From: Chthoniobacter flavus
GTDB lineage: Bacteria; Verrucomicrobiota; Verrucomicrobiia; Chthoniobacterales; Chthoniobacteraceae
Length of the DNA stretch: 64,000 nucleotides
NCBI GenBank assembly: GCA_945861435.1
Contig: CAMAUX010000013.1
Location: forward strand, 1-64,000
Direction: 5' to 3'
Below the pieces are notes generated by a model that worked only from the letters and a program-made list of their open reading frames with translations, did no database searches and was not told the DNA's origin. The first letter of the stretch is position 1; the number at the start of each line of letters is the position of its first letter. Below, piece by piece: positions 9,487-21,443 of the stretch. Position numbers and translations under genes: made by a program.

Positions 9487-12400
9487 TCACCCACGCACCG
9501 CCGCAGCCATCCCAGCGGCCGTGCTCCGCCCCCGCATCCACTGCCGGATCCGATCCAGCAACAGATACACGACCGGCGTGGTGTAGAGGGTCAGCACCTG
9601 ACTCACCACCAAGCCCCCCACCACCGCAACCCCCAGCGGCCGCCGCAATTCCGAACCCACCCCGCTCCCAAGCATCAACGGCAGCGCGCCAAGCAATGCC
9701 GCAAAAGTGGTCATCAGGATCGGCCGCAACCGTTGCTGGCACGCGCGCTGAATCGCCTCCTCCGGCCCAAGCCCCTCCACGCGCTCTGCCTGCAGCGCGA
9801 AGTCCACCATCATGATCGCGTTCTTCTTCACGATGCCGATGAGGAGAAAGATCCCGATCATCGCCATCACATCGAGCTCCATGTGGCACACACTCAGCGC
9901 CAGCAGAGCGCCCGCCCCCGCCGAGGGCAGCGTCGAAAGAATCGTGAGCGGATGCAGCAGGCTCTCGTAGAGAATTCCCAGCGTGAGATAAATCACCAGC
10001 AGCGCCGCCACGATGAGTACCGGCATCGAATCCATCGACGCCTTGAACGCACCCGCAGTTCCCGCAAACGAACGCTGCATCCCCTCGGGAATCCCCAGTT
10101 CATCCACCGCCGCACTGATCACCTCCGTCGCCTCCGAGAACGACACGCCCGGCGCCACATTGTAAGAGAACGTGAGCGCCGCAAACACCCCTTGGTGACT
10201 GATGGAAAGCGATGCCGGCCGCGCCTCCCACCGCGCAAGTTCATCCAGCGGGATCAGAGCCCCCGAACTGCTGCGCAGCGTCACCTGCTCAAAGGCCCCG
10301 GAATCCTTCGCCTGCGCCGCCTCCAGCACCACACGGTACTGGTTGAGCGGTGCGTAGATCGTCGACACGATCCGCTGACCGAACGAACTGTTGAGCGCCG
10401 CGTCCACCTCCTGCACGCTCACCCCGGTGCGCGCACACGCCTCCCGATCCACCACTAGGCGCGAAACCGTCGCCCGGTCCTCAAAGTCGCTATTCACATC
10501 GGTGAGCTGCTTGAGCCCGAGCAGCGCCGCCTTCACCCGCGGCTCCCATTCCCTCAACAACTCAAGATCCCCCGCCTGCAGCGTGTACTGGTAGAGCGCA
10601 CGGCTGCTGCGCCCACCGATGCGCAGGTCCTGCGAAGGCATCAGAAAAAGCGACGCTCCGGGGATCTTCGAAAGTTTCCCGCGGAACCGCCCAAGCACCA
10701 CGTCGAGCGAGTCCCGCTCCGCCGCGGGCTTGAGCCCAACATAAACAGTTGCGCTGTTCTTGGCCCCGCCCATGTGCGATCCCGACCCCGTGTTGGCGTT
10801 CACCGAGTCCACCGCCGGATCCGCCTGCACGATGCGCGCAATCTCCACGAGCCGCTCCTTCATCGCCTGAAAGGAGATGTTCTGGTCCGCGCTGATCCTG
10901 CCCAGCAGCAGCCCGGTGTCTTGTTGCGGGAAAAAGCCCTTCGGCATCACCACATACATCCTCGCCGTGAATGCCACCACCCCAGCCAGCGCCAGCAGCG
11001 TCAGCCACCGATGCCGCAACGCGAGCCCCAGCGTCTGCGCATAAAACCCCTGCACCATCTCAAACACCCGGTCCGCCGCGCGTCCAAAAAAACCCGGCGG
11101 CCCGTGCCTGCGACCGCCGAGCAACTGCGAGCACATCATGGGAGTGAGTGTCAGCGACACCACCAACGACACCGCGATCGCCGCGGAGAGCACCACCGCG
11201 AACTCCCGAAACAGCAGTCCGGTAAGTCCACCCATCAACAGGATCGGCAAAAACACCGCCACCAGCGACACGCTCATCGAGATCACCGTGAACGTCACCT
11301 CCCGCGTCCCACGCCGAACCGCCTCCACCAAAGGCAACCCGGCCTCTTGATGACGCATCACGTTTTCCAAAACCACCACCGCATCATCCACCACAAACCC
11401 TGTGCTGATCGTCAGCGCCATCAGCGAGAGATTATCAAGGCTGTGACCGCACAGGTACATCACCCCAAAAGTCCCAAGCAACGACACCGGCACCGCCACC
11501 CCGGGAATCAACGTCGCACGCACCCGCCGCAGGAAAGCGAACACCACCAGCACCACCAACCCTGTCGCCAGAAGCAACGAGCGCTGCACCTCGCTCACAG
11601 ACGCCCGGATCGTGTGCGTGCGCTCGCTCGTGATCCGCAGGTCCATCGTCGGAGGCACCATCGCCTGCAACCGCGGCATCAACGCCTTCACCGCATCCAC
11701 CACCTCGATGATGTTCGCCCCGGACTGGCGGAACACCGCGAACCCCACCGAGGGCTTGCCATTCGTACTCCCAAAATTGAAGGCGTCCTGCACCGACTCA
11801 GTCACGTCCCCCAACTCCCCGAGCCGCACCGCAGCACCTCCGCGATAGCTCACAATCACATCCCCGTACTCCTTGGCCGTCGTGATCTGGTCAGTCGCGC
11901 CCACCTGCCACCGACGCACCCCGTCCTCCACCACCCCCTTGGGCCGGTTCACGTTCGCACTCACAATCGCTCGCCTCGCATCCTCCATCGTCAAACCCGC
12001 GCGCGTCAGCGCAGGCATGTCCAGCGTCGCACGAATCGCCCGCAACGAACTCCCACCCACACTCACCAAACCCACCCCGTCCACCTGCGAAATCTTCTGC
12101 GCCACCACCGTCGCCGCCACATCGTAAATCTGCCCAGGCGTCGCCACATCCGACGTCAGCGCCATGATCATCACCGGCGAGTCGGCAGAATTCGCCTTCC
12201 GATAACTCGGCACACTCGGCATCCCGCTCGGCAAAAGCGTGCGCGCCGCGTTGATCGCCGCCTGCACGTCCCGCGCCGCGCTGTCCGGATCCCGGCTGAT
12301 ATCGAACTGCAATCCGATCCGCGTCGCCCCCATCGACGAATACGACGTCATCTCCGTCACCCCGGCAATACGCCCCAGCGTGCGCTCAAGCGGCGTCGCC

Positions 12401-12588
12401 ACCGTCGCCGCCATCGTCTCCGGACTCGCCCCCGGCAGCACCGCTGACACCGAGATCGCCGGGAAATCCACCTGCGGCAGCGGCGATACCGGAAGGTGGA
12501 AATAGGCCATCGCGCCGGCAAGCGCCACCGCCAGCGCCGCAAGCGTCACCCCCACCGGACGCCGGATGAAAACGTCCACGAGGCTCAT
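9487..12588 (-). CDS. mdtC: RND multidrug efflux permease, MdtC type
   Basis: Inner-membrane proton-driven efflux pump subunit of the AcrB/HAE-1 superfamily (1033 aa, the normal family length). The N-terminus [21 protein letters not shown] is the first membrane helix, followed by the porter domain. Transmembrane helix 4 carries the essential Asp-Asp pair in [13 protein letters not shown] near residue 400. The second half repeats the 6-helix plus large periplasmic loop layout. Its ATG overlaps the stop of the upstream mdtB-like gene by four bases (ATGA), indicating translational coupling. In Escherichia coli MdtB and MdtC form a heterotrimer, and the paired arrangement here suggests the same. 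No outer-membrane TolC-type gene lies next to the operon in this window. Confidence 0.92.
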   Translation of the reverse strand: MSLVDVFIRRPVGVTLAALAVALAGAMAYFHLPVSPLPQVDFPAISVSAVLPGASPETMAATVATPLERTLGRIAGVTEMTSYSSMGATRIGLQFDISRDPDSAARDVQAAINAARTLLPSGMPSVPSYRKANSADSPVMIMALTSDVATPGQIYDVAATVVAQKISQVDGVGLVSVGGSSLRAIRATLDMPALTRAGLTMEDARRAIVSANVNRPKGVVEDGVRRWQVGATDQITTAKEYGDVIVSYRGGAAVRLGELGDVTESVQDAFNFGSTNGKPSVGFAVFRQSGANIIEVVDAVKALMPRLQAMVPPTMDLRITSERTHTIRASVSEVQRSLLLATGLVVLVVFAFLRRVRATLIPGVAVPVSLLGTFGVMYLCGHSLDNLSLMALTISTGFVVDDAVVVLENVMRHQEAGLPLVEAVRRGTREVTFTVISMSVSLVAVFLPILLMGGLTGLLFREFAVVLSAAIAVSLVVSLTLTPMMCSQLLGGRRHGPPGFFGRAADRVFEMVQGFYAQTLGLALRHRWLTLLALAGVVAFTARMYVVMPKGFFPQQDTGLLLGRISADQNISFQAMKERLVEIARIVQADPAVDSVNANTGSGSHMGGAKNSATVYVGLKPAAERDSLDVVLGRFRGKLSKIPGASLFLMPSQDLRIGGRSSRALYQYTLQAGDLELLREWEPRVKAALLGLKQLTDVNSDFEDRATVSRLVVDREACARTGVSVQEVDAALNSSFGQRIVSTIYAPLNQYRVVLEAAQAKDSGAFEQVTLRSSSGALIPLDELARWEARPASLSISHQGVFAALTFSYNVAPGVSFSEATEVISAAVDELGIPEGMQRSFAGTAGAFKASMDSMPVLIVAALLVIYLTLGILYESLLHPLTILSTLPSAGAGALLALSVCHMELDVMAMIGIFLLIGIVKKNAIMMVDFALQAERVEGLGPEEAIQRACQQRLRPILMTTFAALLGALPLMLGSGVGSELRRPLGVAVVGGLVVSQVLTLYTTPVVYLLLDRIRQWMRGRSTAAGMAAAVRG

Positions 12589-15500
12589 GGTTGCGAAACG
12601 ACAACGTCCTCCGTACTGCGCACCGGGACGATCCGCACACGCCCCCTCCGCGCGAGCCCGTCGAAAAAGAGATAGATCACGGGCGTCGAGAAAAGAGTCA
12701 GCAACTGACTCACCAGCAGCCCACCCACCATCGTCAGCCCGAGCGGATGCCGCAGTTCCGAACCCTCACCGCTCCCGACCATCAACGGCAGTGCCCCCAA
12801 CAACGCCGCCAGCGTCGTCATCAGGATCGGCCGCAGACGCAGCAGCGAAGCCTCGAAAATCGCGTCTCGCGGCGATGCCCCCCTCTCGCGTTCGGCCTCC
12901 AGCGCGAAGTCGATCATCATGATCGCGTTCTTTTTCACGATGCCGATCAGGAGCACGATCCCGATCACCGCCATCACGCCAAGCTCCGAACCCGCCAGCT
13001 TGAGCGCCAGCAGCGCCCCCACTCCCGCGCTCGGCAGCGTCGAGAGAATCGTCACCGGGTGGATGAAGCTCTCGTAGAGGATCCCCAGCACGATGTACAT
13101 CACCACCACCGCCGCAAGAATCAGAAGCAACTGATTACCCAGCGCCCCCTCAAACGCCCGCGCCGCCCCCTCGAATCCCGTCTCAATCGAAGCCGGCATC
13201 CCCAGCTCCTTCTCCGCCCGTCGGATCGCCCCGGTCGCATCCCCCAGTGACGCACCACGCCCAAGATTGAAGCTCACCGTCACCGCCGGAAACTGATCAT
13301 CCCTCGCAATCACGAGGCTCGCAGGCGCCTCCACGATCCGGGCGATCGTCAGCAGCGGCACCTGCACCCCGCTCGCCCCGGGAACATACACATGATCAAA
13401 GGCGCCGAGCCCCCGCGTGAACTCCGGCGCATGCTCGAGCACCACACGGTACTGCCCGCTCTGCGTGAAGATCGTCGACACCAGACGCTGCCCAAACGCG
13501 TTGTAGAGTGCCGCATCGATCGCTGCCACCGTCACCCCCACACGGCCCGCGGCCTCCCGGTCGATCTCCACCCGCGCCTGCAGACCGCGCTCAAGAAGGT
13601 CATCCGCCACATCGGCAAGCAACGGCGACTCACGCAGCTTCGCCACCAACTGCGGCGTCCACTCCCGCAGCACCGCCATATCGGGAGACTGCAGCGTGAG
13701 CTGGTACTGCGTGCGGCTCACGCGATCCTCAATGGTGAGATCCTGAACCGGCTGCAAATAGAGCACCACACCGGGCAGCGTACGCCCACGATCCTGCAGC
13801 CTCCGCACCACCTCCACGGCATCCCCCTTGCGCTGCGAACGCGGTTTGAGGCGCACCAGCATGCGCCCGCTGTTGGGTGTGGAATTCACCCCGTCCACCC
13901 CGATGAACGACGACACGCCAGCCACCGCCGGATCCGCGAGCACGAGCTTCACGAGCTCCACCTGGTGCCGGCCCATCGCCGCAAAAGACACGCTCTGTTG
14001 CGCCTCTACAAACCCCTGCAGAAGCCCCGTATCCTGCACCGGAAAGAACCCCTTCCCCACACTGATATAGAGCAGCACCGTCGCCGCGACCGTCCCGAGA
14101 AACCCCAGCATCGTCCCTCTCCGGTGCTCGAGCGCCCCCTGCAACAACCGTCCGTACCCTTGGGTAAGACGGTCGAACAACCCGCCCAACCAAGTCGCAA
14201 GCGGCCCCTCGGGCCCGTGCCGCAAGAGCCGCGCGCACATCATCGGAGTCAACGTCAGCGACACCACCGCCGAAATCACAATGGAGATCGCCAGCGTGAT
14301 CGCAAACTCGCGGAACAACCGCCCCACCACATCCTGCATGAAGAGCAGCGGAATCAGCACCGCGATCAGAGAGAGCGTTAGAGAGATAATCGTGAACCCG
14401 ATCTGACGCGCCCCCTTGAGCGCCGCAACCCTCGGAGGTTCCCCCGCCTCCACATACCGCACGATGTTCTCAATCATCACGATGGCATCATCCACCACAA
14501 AGCCCGACGCGATCGTGAGCGCCATCAGCGTGAGGTTGTTCAGGCTGAACCCGCAAAACCACATCGCCCCAAAGGTCCCCACCAGCGAGAGCGGTACCGC
14601 CACCGCCGGAATCAGCGTCGCTCGCACGCTGCGCAGGAACACGAAGATCACCGCCACCACCAGCACCACAGCGAGCACCAACTCCTCCTGCACCGAATGC
14701 ACCGACGCACGGATCGTCACCGTCCGGTCCGTGAGCGGCACAAAATCCACCGAACGCGGCAGCGTCTCGCGCAGCTTCGGCAGCAGCGCATGGATGCGAT
14801 CCACCACCTCGATCACATTCGCCCCGGGCTGCCGCTGCACATTCACCACCACCGCCGACACCGTGTCCGCCCATGCCGCAAGACGCGTGTTCTCCGCGTC
14901 CTCCACCACATCCGCCACCTCGCAAACCCGCACCGGTGCTTGGTTGCGCCACGCCACCACCAATTGCCGGTAATCCTCCACCGACAGAAGCTGGTCGTTC
15001 GCATCAATCGTGCTGCTGCGCGTCGGCCCGTCAAAGCCCCCCTTCGGCTGATTCACATTGCCCGCCGTGATCGCCGCCCGCAGATCCTCCGTGCTCAGCC
15101 CCCTCGCAGCCAAGGCCACCGGGTTCGCCCGGATCCGCACCGCCGGCCGCATCCCGCCACTCAACGACACCATCCCGACCCCTCCCACCTGGGAGAGCTT
15201 CGGCACGAGACGCGTCTCCGCGAGATCCTGCACCCTCGTGAGCGGCAGACTCTTGGAAGTGAGCGCAAAGGTGAGCACCGGCGCGTCCGCCGGATTCACC
15301 TTGTTGTAAATGGGCGGCGTCGGAAGGTCCAAGGGAAGCAGGTTCGCGGCCGCATTGATCGCCGCTTGAACCCCCTGCTCCGCAACATCCAAGCGCAGCC
15401 CCAGATTAAAGCGCAGCGTGATGATCGAACTGCCCCCGCTGCTCACCGAGTACATCTGCGCAAGCCCGGGCATCTGCCCAAACTGCCTCTCCAACGGCGC

Positions 15501-15692
15501 AGTGATTGAGGAGGTGATGACGTCAGGCCCCGCGCCGGGATGCAAGGTCGTCACCTGGATCGTTGGATAATCCACCTGCGGCAGCGCAGACACCGGAAGC
15601 AACCGGTACGCAAGCGACCCCGCGAGCACCAGCGCCAGCATCAGCAGCGTGGTCGCCACCGGCCTCTCGATGAACAGGCGCGAAGGATTCAT
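12585..15692 (-). CDS. mdtB: RND multidrug efflux permease, MdtB type
   Basis: 1035-aa AcrB-superfamily permease. The ORF extends 31 codons upstream, but the start at 15692 gives the family N-terminus [19 protein letters not shown] and lies 16 bases past the adaptor-gene stop, so I prefer it. Strong resemblance to E. coli MdtB throughout ([45 protein letters not shown]). Proton-relay aspartates are present in [13 protein letters not shown] near residue 400. It forms the middle gene of an adaptor-permease-permease operon and should assemble with the MdtC-type subunit in the inner membrane to export hydrophobic or amphipathic compounds. Confidence 0.92.
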   Translation of the reverse strand: MNPSRLFIERPVATTLLMLALVLAGSLAYRLLPVSALPQVDYPTIQVTTLHPGAGPDVITSSITAPLERQFGQMPGLAQMYSVSSGGSSIITLRFNLGLRLDVAEQGVQAAINAAANLLPLDLPTPPIYNKVNPADAPVLTFALTSKSLPLTRVQDLAETRLVPKLSQVGGVGMVSLSGGMRPAVRIRANPVALAARGLSTEDLRAAITAGNVNQPKGGFDGPTRSSTIDANDQLLSVEDYRQLVVAWRNQAPVRVCEVADVVEDAENTRLAAWADTVSAVVVNVQRQPGANVIEVVDRIHALLPKLRETLPRSVDFVPLTDRTVTIRASVHSVQEELVLAVVLVVAVIFVFLRSVRATLIPAVAVPLSLVGTFGAMWFCGFSLNNLTLMALTIASGFVVDDAIVMIENIVRYVEAGEPPRVAALKGARQIGFTIISLTLSLIAVLIPLLFMQDVVGRLFREFAITLAISIVISAVVSLTLTPMMCARLLRHGPEGPLATWLGGLFDRLTQGYGRLLQGALEHRRGTMLGFLGTVAATVLLYISVGKGFFPVQDTGLLQGFVEAQQSVSFAAMGRHQVELVKLVLADPAVAGVSSFIGVDGVNSTPNSGRMLVRLKPRSQRKGDAVEVVRRLQDRGRTLPGVVLYLQPVQDLTIEDRVSRTQYQLTLQSPDMAVLREWTPQLVAKLRESPLLADVADDLLERGLQARVEIDREAAGRVGVTVAAIDAALYNAFGQRLVSTIFTQSGQYRVVLEHAPEFTRGLGAFDHVYVPGASGVQVPLLTIARIVEAPASLVIARDDQFPAVTVSFNLGRGASLGDATGAIRRAEKELGMPASIETGFEGAARAFEGALGNQLLLILAAVVVMYIVLGILYESFIHPVTILSTLPSAGVGALLALKLAGSELGVMAVIGIVLLIGIVKKNAIMMIDFALEAERERGASPRDAIFEASLLRLRPILMTTLAALLGALPLMVGSGEGSELRHPLGLTMVGGLLVSQLLTLFSTPVIYLFFDGLARRGRVRIVPVRSTEDVVVSQP

Positions 15693-15708
15693 CACCGCGG
15701 ATTCGTAT

Positions 15709-16950
15709 TCAACCGCTCGAGGACTCCTCGTCCTTGCGCACGCGCTTTCCACCACCTCCTCCGCCACCATCGGCCTTGGCTCCACTCACCTCCACCCGCG
15801 CACCATCGCGCAGACGATCCACCCCCTGCGTCACCACCTGTTCCCCGGGCTTCAACCCCGTGCGCACCAGCGTCCGCTCTCCCGAGGTGCCGCCCAAAGT
15901 CACGAGGCGCATCGACACCGTCCGATCCGCCTGCAGCACATAAACGAAAGCCCCCTGCGCACCGCGCTGAATCGCCACCGCAGGCGCCACCGCTGCCCCG
16001 GGTTCCACGCCCACACGAAGCCGACTCACCACAAACTGGTTGGGAAACAGCGCCCCGTCCTCATTGGCAAGCTCCGCCTTCAGCCGCAGCGTGCCCGACC
16101 CGAGGTCGATCTGGTTGTCCATCGTCACCAGAGTTCCGCGCCCCAATGGAGCCTGCATCTCGCGATCCAAGGCCTCCACAGGAACCGGCTTCCCGCTCGC
16201 AAGCTCGCGTCGAACCGCAGACACCTGTTCCTGTGGCACAGAAAAAACGAGCCCGATCGGCTCCACCTGCGTCACCAGCACCAGCCCGTTCGGATCAGAC
16301 GCATGCACCATGTTGCCCGCATCCACACGCCGCAAACCCACCCGGCCCGCAATCGGCGAACGGATCCGCGCATAGTCGAGCTGCAGTTCCGCACTCGCCA
16401 CCGCCGCACGATCCGCTGCGATCGTGGCCTCCGTCTGCCGTACCATCGAAGCCTGCGTGTCCGCCTTCTGCTGCTCGAGCGACCCCTGCTTGAGCAAAGC
16501 CGCGTACCTCCCAAGATCCGCACGCGCGTTCTCCAGCAGCGCCTCATCCCGCACCAACTGTGCCCTCGCTTGGTCGAGCTGCACCTGAAACGGACGCGGA
16601 TCAATCTCCGCAAGCAAATCACCCGCCTTCACCAACTGCCCCTCCTTGAAGTGCACCTTCTGCAGTTCCCCGTCCACCCGACTGCGCACCACCACCACGT
16701 TCAGCGGTGTCACCGTCCCGGAAAGACTCACCCACTCCTCAAAATCCTCGTGCTGCACATTCCCCACCATCACCGGCACCCCACCGCGCCCCCCTCCCAT
16801 CGGACCACGCCCCGGCCGCGCTCCGCCTGCATCCTCCTGCCTTCCCCATCCCCACCACGCCCCGCCAGCCATGAGGGCAACCACAAACACCGCGCAGCCT
16901 GTGCGCAGGGCTCGGGACGGCCGGGACTGGGGTGGATCCACGCTCATCAT
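15709..16950 (-). CDS. mdtA: RND efflux periplasmic adaptor (membrane fusion protein), MdtA type
   Basis: HlyD/MFP-family adaptor, about 413 aa, linking the MdtBC pump to an outer-membrane channel. After an N-terminal membrane anchor ([17 protein letters not shown]) and a Gly/Arg/Pro-rich linker come the barrel-sandwich half-motif ([28 protein letters not shown]), an alpha-helical hairpin (about 120-180), the second lipoyl half ([17 protein letters not shown]), a beta-barrel and a membrane-proximal domain. The C-terminus is Gly/Lys-rich. The start is uncertain: ATG codons exist at 17007, 16971, 16950 and 16947, and I chose 16950 because an AAGAAG stretch precedes it. It is the first gene of the operon and divergent from the EamA gene. 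Confidence 0.88.
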   Translation of the reverse strand: MMSVDPPQSRPSRALRTGCAVFVVALMAGGAWWGWGRQEDAGGARPGRGPMGGGRGGVPVMVGNVQHEDFEEWVSLSGTVTPLNVVVVRSRVDGELQKVHFKEGQLVKAGDLLAEIDPRPFQVQLDQARAQLVRDEALLENARADLGRYAALLKQGSLEQQKADTQASMVRQTEATIAADRAAVASAELQLDYARIRSPIAGRVGLRRVDAGNMVHASDPNGLVLVTQVEPIGLVFSVPQEQVSAVRRELASGKPVPVEALDREMQAPLGRGTLVTMDNQIDLGSGTLRLKAELANEDGALFPNQFVVSRLRVGVEPGAAVAPAVAIQRGAQGAFVYVLQADRTVSMRLVTLGGTSGERTLVRTGLKPGEQVVTQGVDRLRDGARVEVSGAKADGGGGGGGKRVRKDEESSSG

Positions 16951-17165
16951 CTTCTTATCAATGCCACCCATGCGCGCCGGCCGCACCCAGCGCAGCAGCA
17001 GCACCACTCCATGGCCTCAACGGCCGGAACGGACTGCGCCACTCTTCAAGTGAATGCGGCTCGTGCGCACGCAGGCGACAAGCCCCTCACCATGAACCCG
17101 CATTCGCCACACATCAAGCCCCGCGCTCCATAGGAAAACGGTGACAGCCCACGAACCCCAACCCC

Positions 17166-18107
17166 ATGCTCCCTCAACCCCCTGTGCAATCACGTCACCA
17201 CCCCCGCTTCCCTCCTTTCGCAGGCCTCGCATTAGGGATCCTCGCAATCTCCTGTGCCTCCCTCCTCGCTCGCAAAGCTCTGGAAGGCGCCCCCGCACTC
17301 GTCGTCGCTGCACTGCGCATGACAGCCGCGTCGGCCGTCCTCGCCCCGCTCGCAATCCTGCGCCACCGACGATCCTACGCCAGCCTCCGCTCGCGCGACT
17401 TCCTCCTCGGAGTCGCCGCCGGCGTCCTGCTCGCCGCTCACTTCGCCACGTGGATCGCCTCCCTCCAGCACACCAGCGTCATCAACTCCGTGGTCCTCGT
17501 CAGCACCGCCCCTCTCTTCGTCGCGCTCGGCTCCCGATTCCTCCTGCGTGAATCGATCCCATCCCCAGCCATCGGCGGGATGCTCGCTGCGCTCGCTGGC
17601 TGCTTCCTCATCGCGTTTCAGGACGCCGGCTCCCCCCAGTCGCGACCCCACGGCATCCTCGGTGACGCACTGGCCCTCACCGGCGCAGCCACCGTGGGCG
17701 CCCATCTCCTCATCGGGCGCAACCTGCGCTCAAAGCTCCCGCTCGTGCCCTACGCAACGCTCGTATACGGCAGCGCCGCACTCACGCTCCTCCTCGCCTG
17801 CCTCGCCGCCGGCAAACCCATCCTCGGACATTCCAACGCCACCTACCTCTGGATCGCACTCCTTGGCCTGGGCCCGCAACTCCTCGGCCACTCCGCGTAC
17901 AACTGGGCACTCGCATTCCTCCCACCCACCACCGTCGCCGTCGCCATGCTCGGAGAACCCGTCGGCTCCAGCCTCCTCGCGTTCCTCGTTCTGGGCGAAA
18001 CCCCGGGCATCATCAGCATCCTCGGCGCCGCTCTCATTCTCGGAGGCATTCTCGCTTCCACCCGCAACGCCCCACCTCCACCCAACCCAATCGCCAGCGA
18101 ATCCTGA
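17166..18107 (+). CDS. EamA/DMT family transporter
   Basis: The 313-residue integral membrane protein has about ten hydrophobic helices arranged as two EamA repeats (roughly 20-150 and 165-300). Typical features are LEGAPALVVAALRMTAASAVL in repeat 1 and VAMLGEPVGSSLLAFLVLGETP in repeat 2, the latter being the conserved Glu-Pro region of drug/metabolite transporters. It probably exports or imports a small metabolite; the substrate cannot be told from sequence. It is divergent from the efflux operon across a 215-base intergenic region in which I find no good promoter motif. Confidence 0.85.
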   Translation: MLPQPPVQSRHHPRFPPFAGLALGILAISCASLLARKALEGAPALVVAALRMTAASAVLAPLAILRHRRSYASLRSRDFLLGVAAGVLLAAHFATWIASLQHTSVINSVVLVSTAPLFVALGSRFLLRESIPSPAIGGMLAALAGCFLIAFQDAGSPQSRPHGILGDALALTGAATVGAHLLIGRNLRSKLPLVPYATLVYGSAALTLLLACLAAGKPILGHSNATYLWIALLGLGPQLLGHSAYNWALAFLPPTTVAVAMLGEPVGSSLLAFLVLGETPGIISILGAALILGGILASTRNAPPPPNPIASES

Positions 18108-18163
18108 TCCGCATTCCCTCTTCCCATTTTCCGCATCCGCAAACCATTCTCGCTCCTCACCCC

Positions 18164-18991
18164 ATGAAACCCTTCCGCACATTCCTGCTCGTCCTCTGCA
18201 TCCTCACGGCTTCTCCCCTCGTTCACGCACAGCAATCCACCGAACCCACCAACGCTGCCGAAGCCGCTGCGAAAAAGGCGGCCGCTGAAAAGCAAATCGC
18301 CGACAAGTACGCCGCTCTCGTCGCCTCCCTTCCCCCGGAGGAACAAGCATGGGAAGCCGTTCTCCAAAAGCAGCTCGGCGGCTTCTACCTGCCCATCCAC
18401 ATGCGCGAAAAAATCCAGGGCAAATCCAACGCATGGGACTTCGTACGCGACGACCCAAAGCTCCCCCGCATCCTCCTCATCGGCGACTCCGTCTCGCGCG
18501 GTTACACACAAGCCGTCCGCGACGCGCTCAAGGGCAAAGCCAACGTCCACCGCGCACCCGCCAACTGCGGCCCCACCGCCTCCGGCATCAAGAACCTCGA
18601 CGTGTGGCTGGGCGACGGCCGCTGGGACCTCATCCATTTCAACTTCGGCATCCACGACCGCGCCACCCCCGTCGCCGATTACATCGCCCGCATGGAGGAA
18701 CTCGTAACCAGAATAAACGCGCGCACCGAGCGCCTCCTCTGGGCCAGCACCACCCCCATTCCCGACGACGCGGCCAAAAAGCAAAGCGCCGCCTCCATCG
18801 TGGAACGCAACCAAGCCGCCGCCGCCCTCATGCAGAAACTCGGCATCCCGACCGACGACCTCTTCGCAGCCATCACCCCGCGCCTCGCCACGCTGCAGAA
18901 CCCGAACGATGTGCACTTCAACGCAGAGGGCTATGTCTTCCTCGGAACCGAAGTCGCCAAGGCCATCGAGCAGGCGCTCGCCCGCAAGTAA
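18164..18991 (+). CDS. Exported SGNH/GDSL hydrolase
   Basis: 275-aa secreted esterase-like protein. The signal peptide (MKPFRTFLLVLCILTASPLVHA) is followed by an Ala/Lys-rich helical spacer and then the SGNH core. Block I is IGDSVSRG with the nucleophile at about Ser109, block III is NFGIHD, and block V is NDVHFNAEGY with the Asp-x-His pair, so the catalytic set is complete. Such enzymes in PVC bacteria are thought to deacylate polysaccharides or glycolipids. Unlike the SGNH-like domain in the 1076-aa protein of this window, this one looks active. It is 56 bases after the EamA gene and may share its transcript. Confidence 0.82.
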   Translation: MKPFRTFLLVLCILTASPLVHAQQSTEPTNAAEAAAKKAAAEKQIADKYAALVASLPPEEQAWEAVLQKQLGGFYLPIHMREKIQGKSNAWDFVRDDPKLPRILLIGDSVSRGYTQAVRDALKGKANVHRAPANCGPTASGIKNLDVWLGDGRWDLIHFNFGIHDRATPVADYIARMEELVTRINARTERLLWASTTPIPDDAAKKQSAASIVERNQAAAALMQKLGIPTDDLFAAITPRLATLQNPNDVHFNAEGYVFLGTEVAKAIEQALARK

Positions 18992-19064
18992 CCGACGAGG
19001 TCCCCATCACCGGCCCGGCCCCGCAACCTTGCCAACGCGGAACTGAAAGTTCACACAGAGCATC

Positions 19065-21404
19065 GTGAAAAAGATGCTCTCCCTCCTCATCTGGCTCGGC
19101 GTGGCGCTCCTTGGCGCATTCGCCTACATGACCCTCGCCCTCAAACAGGGGGAGACGCTCAACTCCGGCTACATCCTGCTCGCGGCCCTCTGCACCTACG
19201 CCATCGGCTACCGCTTCTACTCCAAATGGATCGCCGCCACCGCACTCGCTCTCGATGACCGCCGCGCCACCCCCTGCGAGGTCCACGACGACGGCAAGGA
19301 TTTCGTAAAAACCAACAAGTGGATCGTCTTCGGACACCACTTCGCCGCCATCTCGGGGCCCGGCCCCTTGGTCGGACCGGTCCTCGCCGCTCAGTTCGGC
19401 TACCTGCCCGGCACCCTCTGGATCCTCATCGGCGTCGTGCTCGGCGGCGCGGTTCAGGACTTCATCATCCTCACCGCCTCCATGCGCCGCAACGGCCGTT
19501 CGCTCGCCCAGATGCTGCGCGACGAACTCAACCCGGCTGCCGGGATGATCGGCGTCATCGCCATCATCTCCATCATGATCATTCTCCTGGCAGTGCTAGC
19601 ACTCGTGGTCGTGAACGCTCTCGCCGAGAGCCCATGGGGCGTGTTCACCGTCGCCGCCACCGTCCCCATCGCTCTGCTCATGGGCGGTTACCTGCGCTGG
19701 ATCCGCGTGGGCAAAGTGCTCGAGGGCTCACTGCTCGGCGTCGTCCTCCTCCTCCTCGCCGTCTGGGGCGGCCAGTACGTGCACGCCTCGCCGGAACTCT
19801 CCAAGGTGTTCACCATCACCGCGGCCCCGCTCGCCTGGACCATCATCGTCTACGCGCTCGCCGCAAGCGTCCTCCCCGTATGGCTCCTGCTCGCCCCACG
19901 CGATTACCTCTCCACCTTCATGAAGCTGGGCACCATCTTCGCCCTCGCCCTCGGTGTCTTCGTCGTCCTCCCGGACCTCCGCATGCCAGCCCTCACCCAG
20001 TTCGTCGACGGCTCAGGTCCCGTCGTCCCCGGCAAGCTCTTCCCCTTCTGCTTCATCACCATCGCCTGCGGCGCCATCAGCGGCTTCCACACCCTCATCT
20101 CCAGCGGCATCACGCCCAAGATCATCACCCGCGAAACCTACGCACGTCCCGTCGGCTACGGTGCCATGTGCCTCGAATCCCTCGTCGCCATCATGGCGCT
20201 CGTCGCCGCCTGCACCCTCGAACCCGGCGTCTACCTCAGCATGAACATCAAGGCTCCGGGAGCCGATGCAGCTGCCGTCGCCGCGGCCACCGTCGCACAG
20301 GTCAACGCCTACGGCCCCGTCTACGCCGTCACCGTCGACCAGATGCACTCCCTCGCCGACCTCGTGAAAGAGACCTCCCTCTTCGGTCGCACCGGCGGCG
20401 CCGCCACCCTCGCCGTCGGCATGGCCAATATCTTCGCCAAGGTCTTCGGCGATGGCCTCCTCGGCATCTGGTACCACTTCGCCCTCATGTTCGAGGCCCT
20501 CTTCATCCTCACCACCTTGGATGCAGGCACGCGCGTCGGCCGCTACCTTCTCCAAGACGCCCTCGGTCACCTTTGGAAACCCCTCGGGAAAACCGACAGC
20601 CTCGCAGCCAACCTCTTCGCCAGCACACTCGTCGTCGCCGCATGGGGCTACTTCCTCCTCAAAGCCGTCTACGATCCAGACGGCGGCATCAAAGCCCTCT
20701 GGCCCATCTTCGGCATCGCCAACCAACTCCTCGCCTCCGTCGCCCTCTGTCTCGCCACCACAGTCCTCCTGAAGACCGGCCTCGCCCGCATCCCCAAGCC
20801 GCGCCCCGCGCTCGCACTCGTCGCCCTGCTCCCGCTCGCATGGCTGCTCACGGTCACCGTCACCGCCAGCCTCCAGAAAATCAGTCACCCAGACCCCAAG
20901 ATCGGCTTCCTTGCAGGCGCCGCAGCCGCCGAGAAGAAAGTCCCGGCCCTCGAAAAGACCCTCGCCACCGCCGAATCCACGCAGGATGCAGCCGCCATCG
21001 CCACAGCGCGCAAGACGCTGCGCTCAGCACAGGCGCAACACTTCAACCTGCGCCTCGACGCCATCATCACCGGAGCCTTCCTCTGCCTCGTCTCCCTCAT
21101 CCTCGCTCTCAGCCTCCGCGAATGGCTGCGCCTGCTCCGCGGCACCATCCCCCCAAAGCTCGCAGAGACCGAGCCCGTCTGGATTGACGCCGAACCCGCC
21201 ACCACCGGCGGACCCGTCAGCGCAATGGGCGCCATCGCTCTCGGGCTCAGCCTTCTCAAGGAAGTCTCCGGTGAAGCCGCCGTGGAGCGCGCCACCATCC
21301 AAGCCTGCAACTGCGCACCCGAAAACGCCCCCCCTTCCGCACGCCGCAACGTATTCCTCTCCACCACCGAAGCGCGTTACCGCGGCATCAACCGCTGCTG
21401 CTAA
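19065..21404 (+). CDS. cstA: Carbon starvation protein A, peptide transporter
   Basis: CstA-family integral membrane protein that takes up peptides or pyruvate-type nutrients under carbon limitation. The core matches the family well: YRFYSKWIAATALALDDRRATP, NKWIVFGHHFAAISGPGPLVGPVLAAQFG and GAVQDFIILTASMRRNGRSLAQM, with many helices. At 779 aa it is longer than E. coli CstA (701 aa). The additional length is mainly a helical Ala/Lys/Glu segment near residue 620-655 and a tail ending in several cysteines (CNCAPENAPP ... INRCC). The start is GTG at 19065 or ATG at 19074. Confidence 0.9.
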   Translation: MKKMLSLLIWLGVALLGAFAYMTLALKQGETLNSGYILLAALCTYAIGYRFYSKWIAATALALDDRRATPCEVHDDGKDFVKTNKWIVFGHHFAAISGPGPLVGPVLAAQFGYLPGTLWILIGVVLGGAVQDFIILTASMRRNGRSLAQMLRDELNPAAGMIGVIAIISIMIILLAVLALVVVNALAESPWGVFTVAATVPIALLMGGYLRWIRVGKVLEGSLLGVVLLLLAVWGGQYVHASPELSKVFTITAAPLAWTIIVYALAASVLPVWLLLAPRDYLSTFMKLGTIFALALGVFVVLPDLRMPALTQFVDGSGPVVPGKLFPFCFITIACGAISGFHTLISSGITPKIITRETYARPVGYGAMCLESLVAIMALVAACTLEPGVYLSMNIKAPGADAAAVAAATVAQVNAYGPVYAVTVDQMHSLADLVKETSLFGRTGGAATLAVGMANIFAKVFGDGLLGIWYHFALMFEALFILTTLDAGTRVGRYLLQDALGHLWKPLGKTDSLAANLFASTLVVAAWGYFLLKAVYDPDGGIKALWPIFGIANQLLASVALCLATTVLLKTGLARIPKPRPALALVALLPLAWLLTVTVTASLQKISHPDPKIGFLAGAAAAEKKVPALEKTLATAESTQDAAAIATARKTLRSAQAQHFNLRLDAIITGAFLCLVSLILALSLREWLRLLRGTIPPKLAETEPVWIDAEPATTGGPVSAMGAIALGLSLLKEVSGEAAVERATIQACNCAPENAPPSARRNVFLSTTEARYRGINRCC

Positions 21405-21443
21405 CCTGCGCGAGGCTACGCCCCACCAGCTCCCTCCCTCACC

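Noticed and set aside
10774-12447. 557-codon plus-strand ORF
   Set aside because: Antisense to mdtC; His/Arg/Gln-rich product of a frame shadow.
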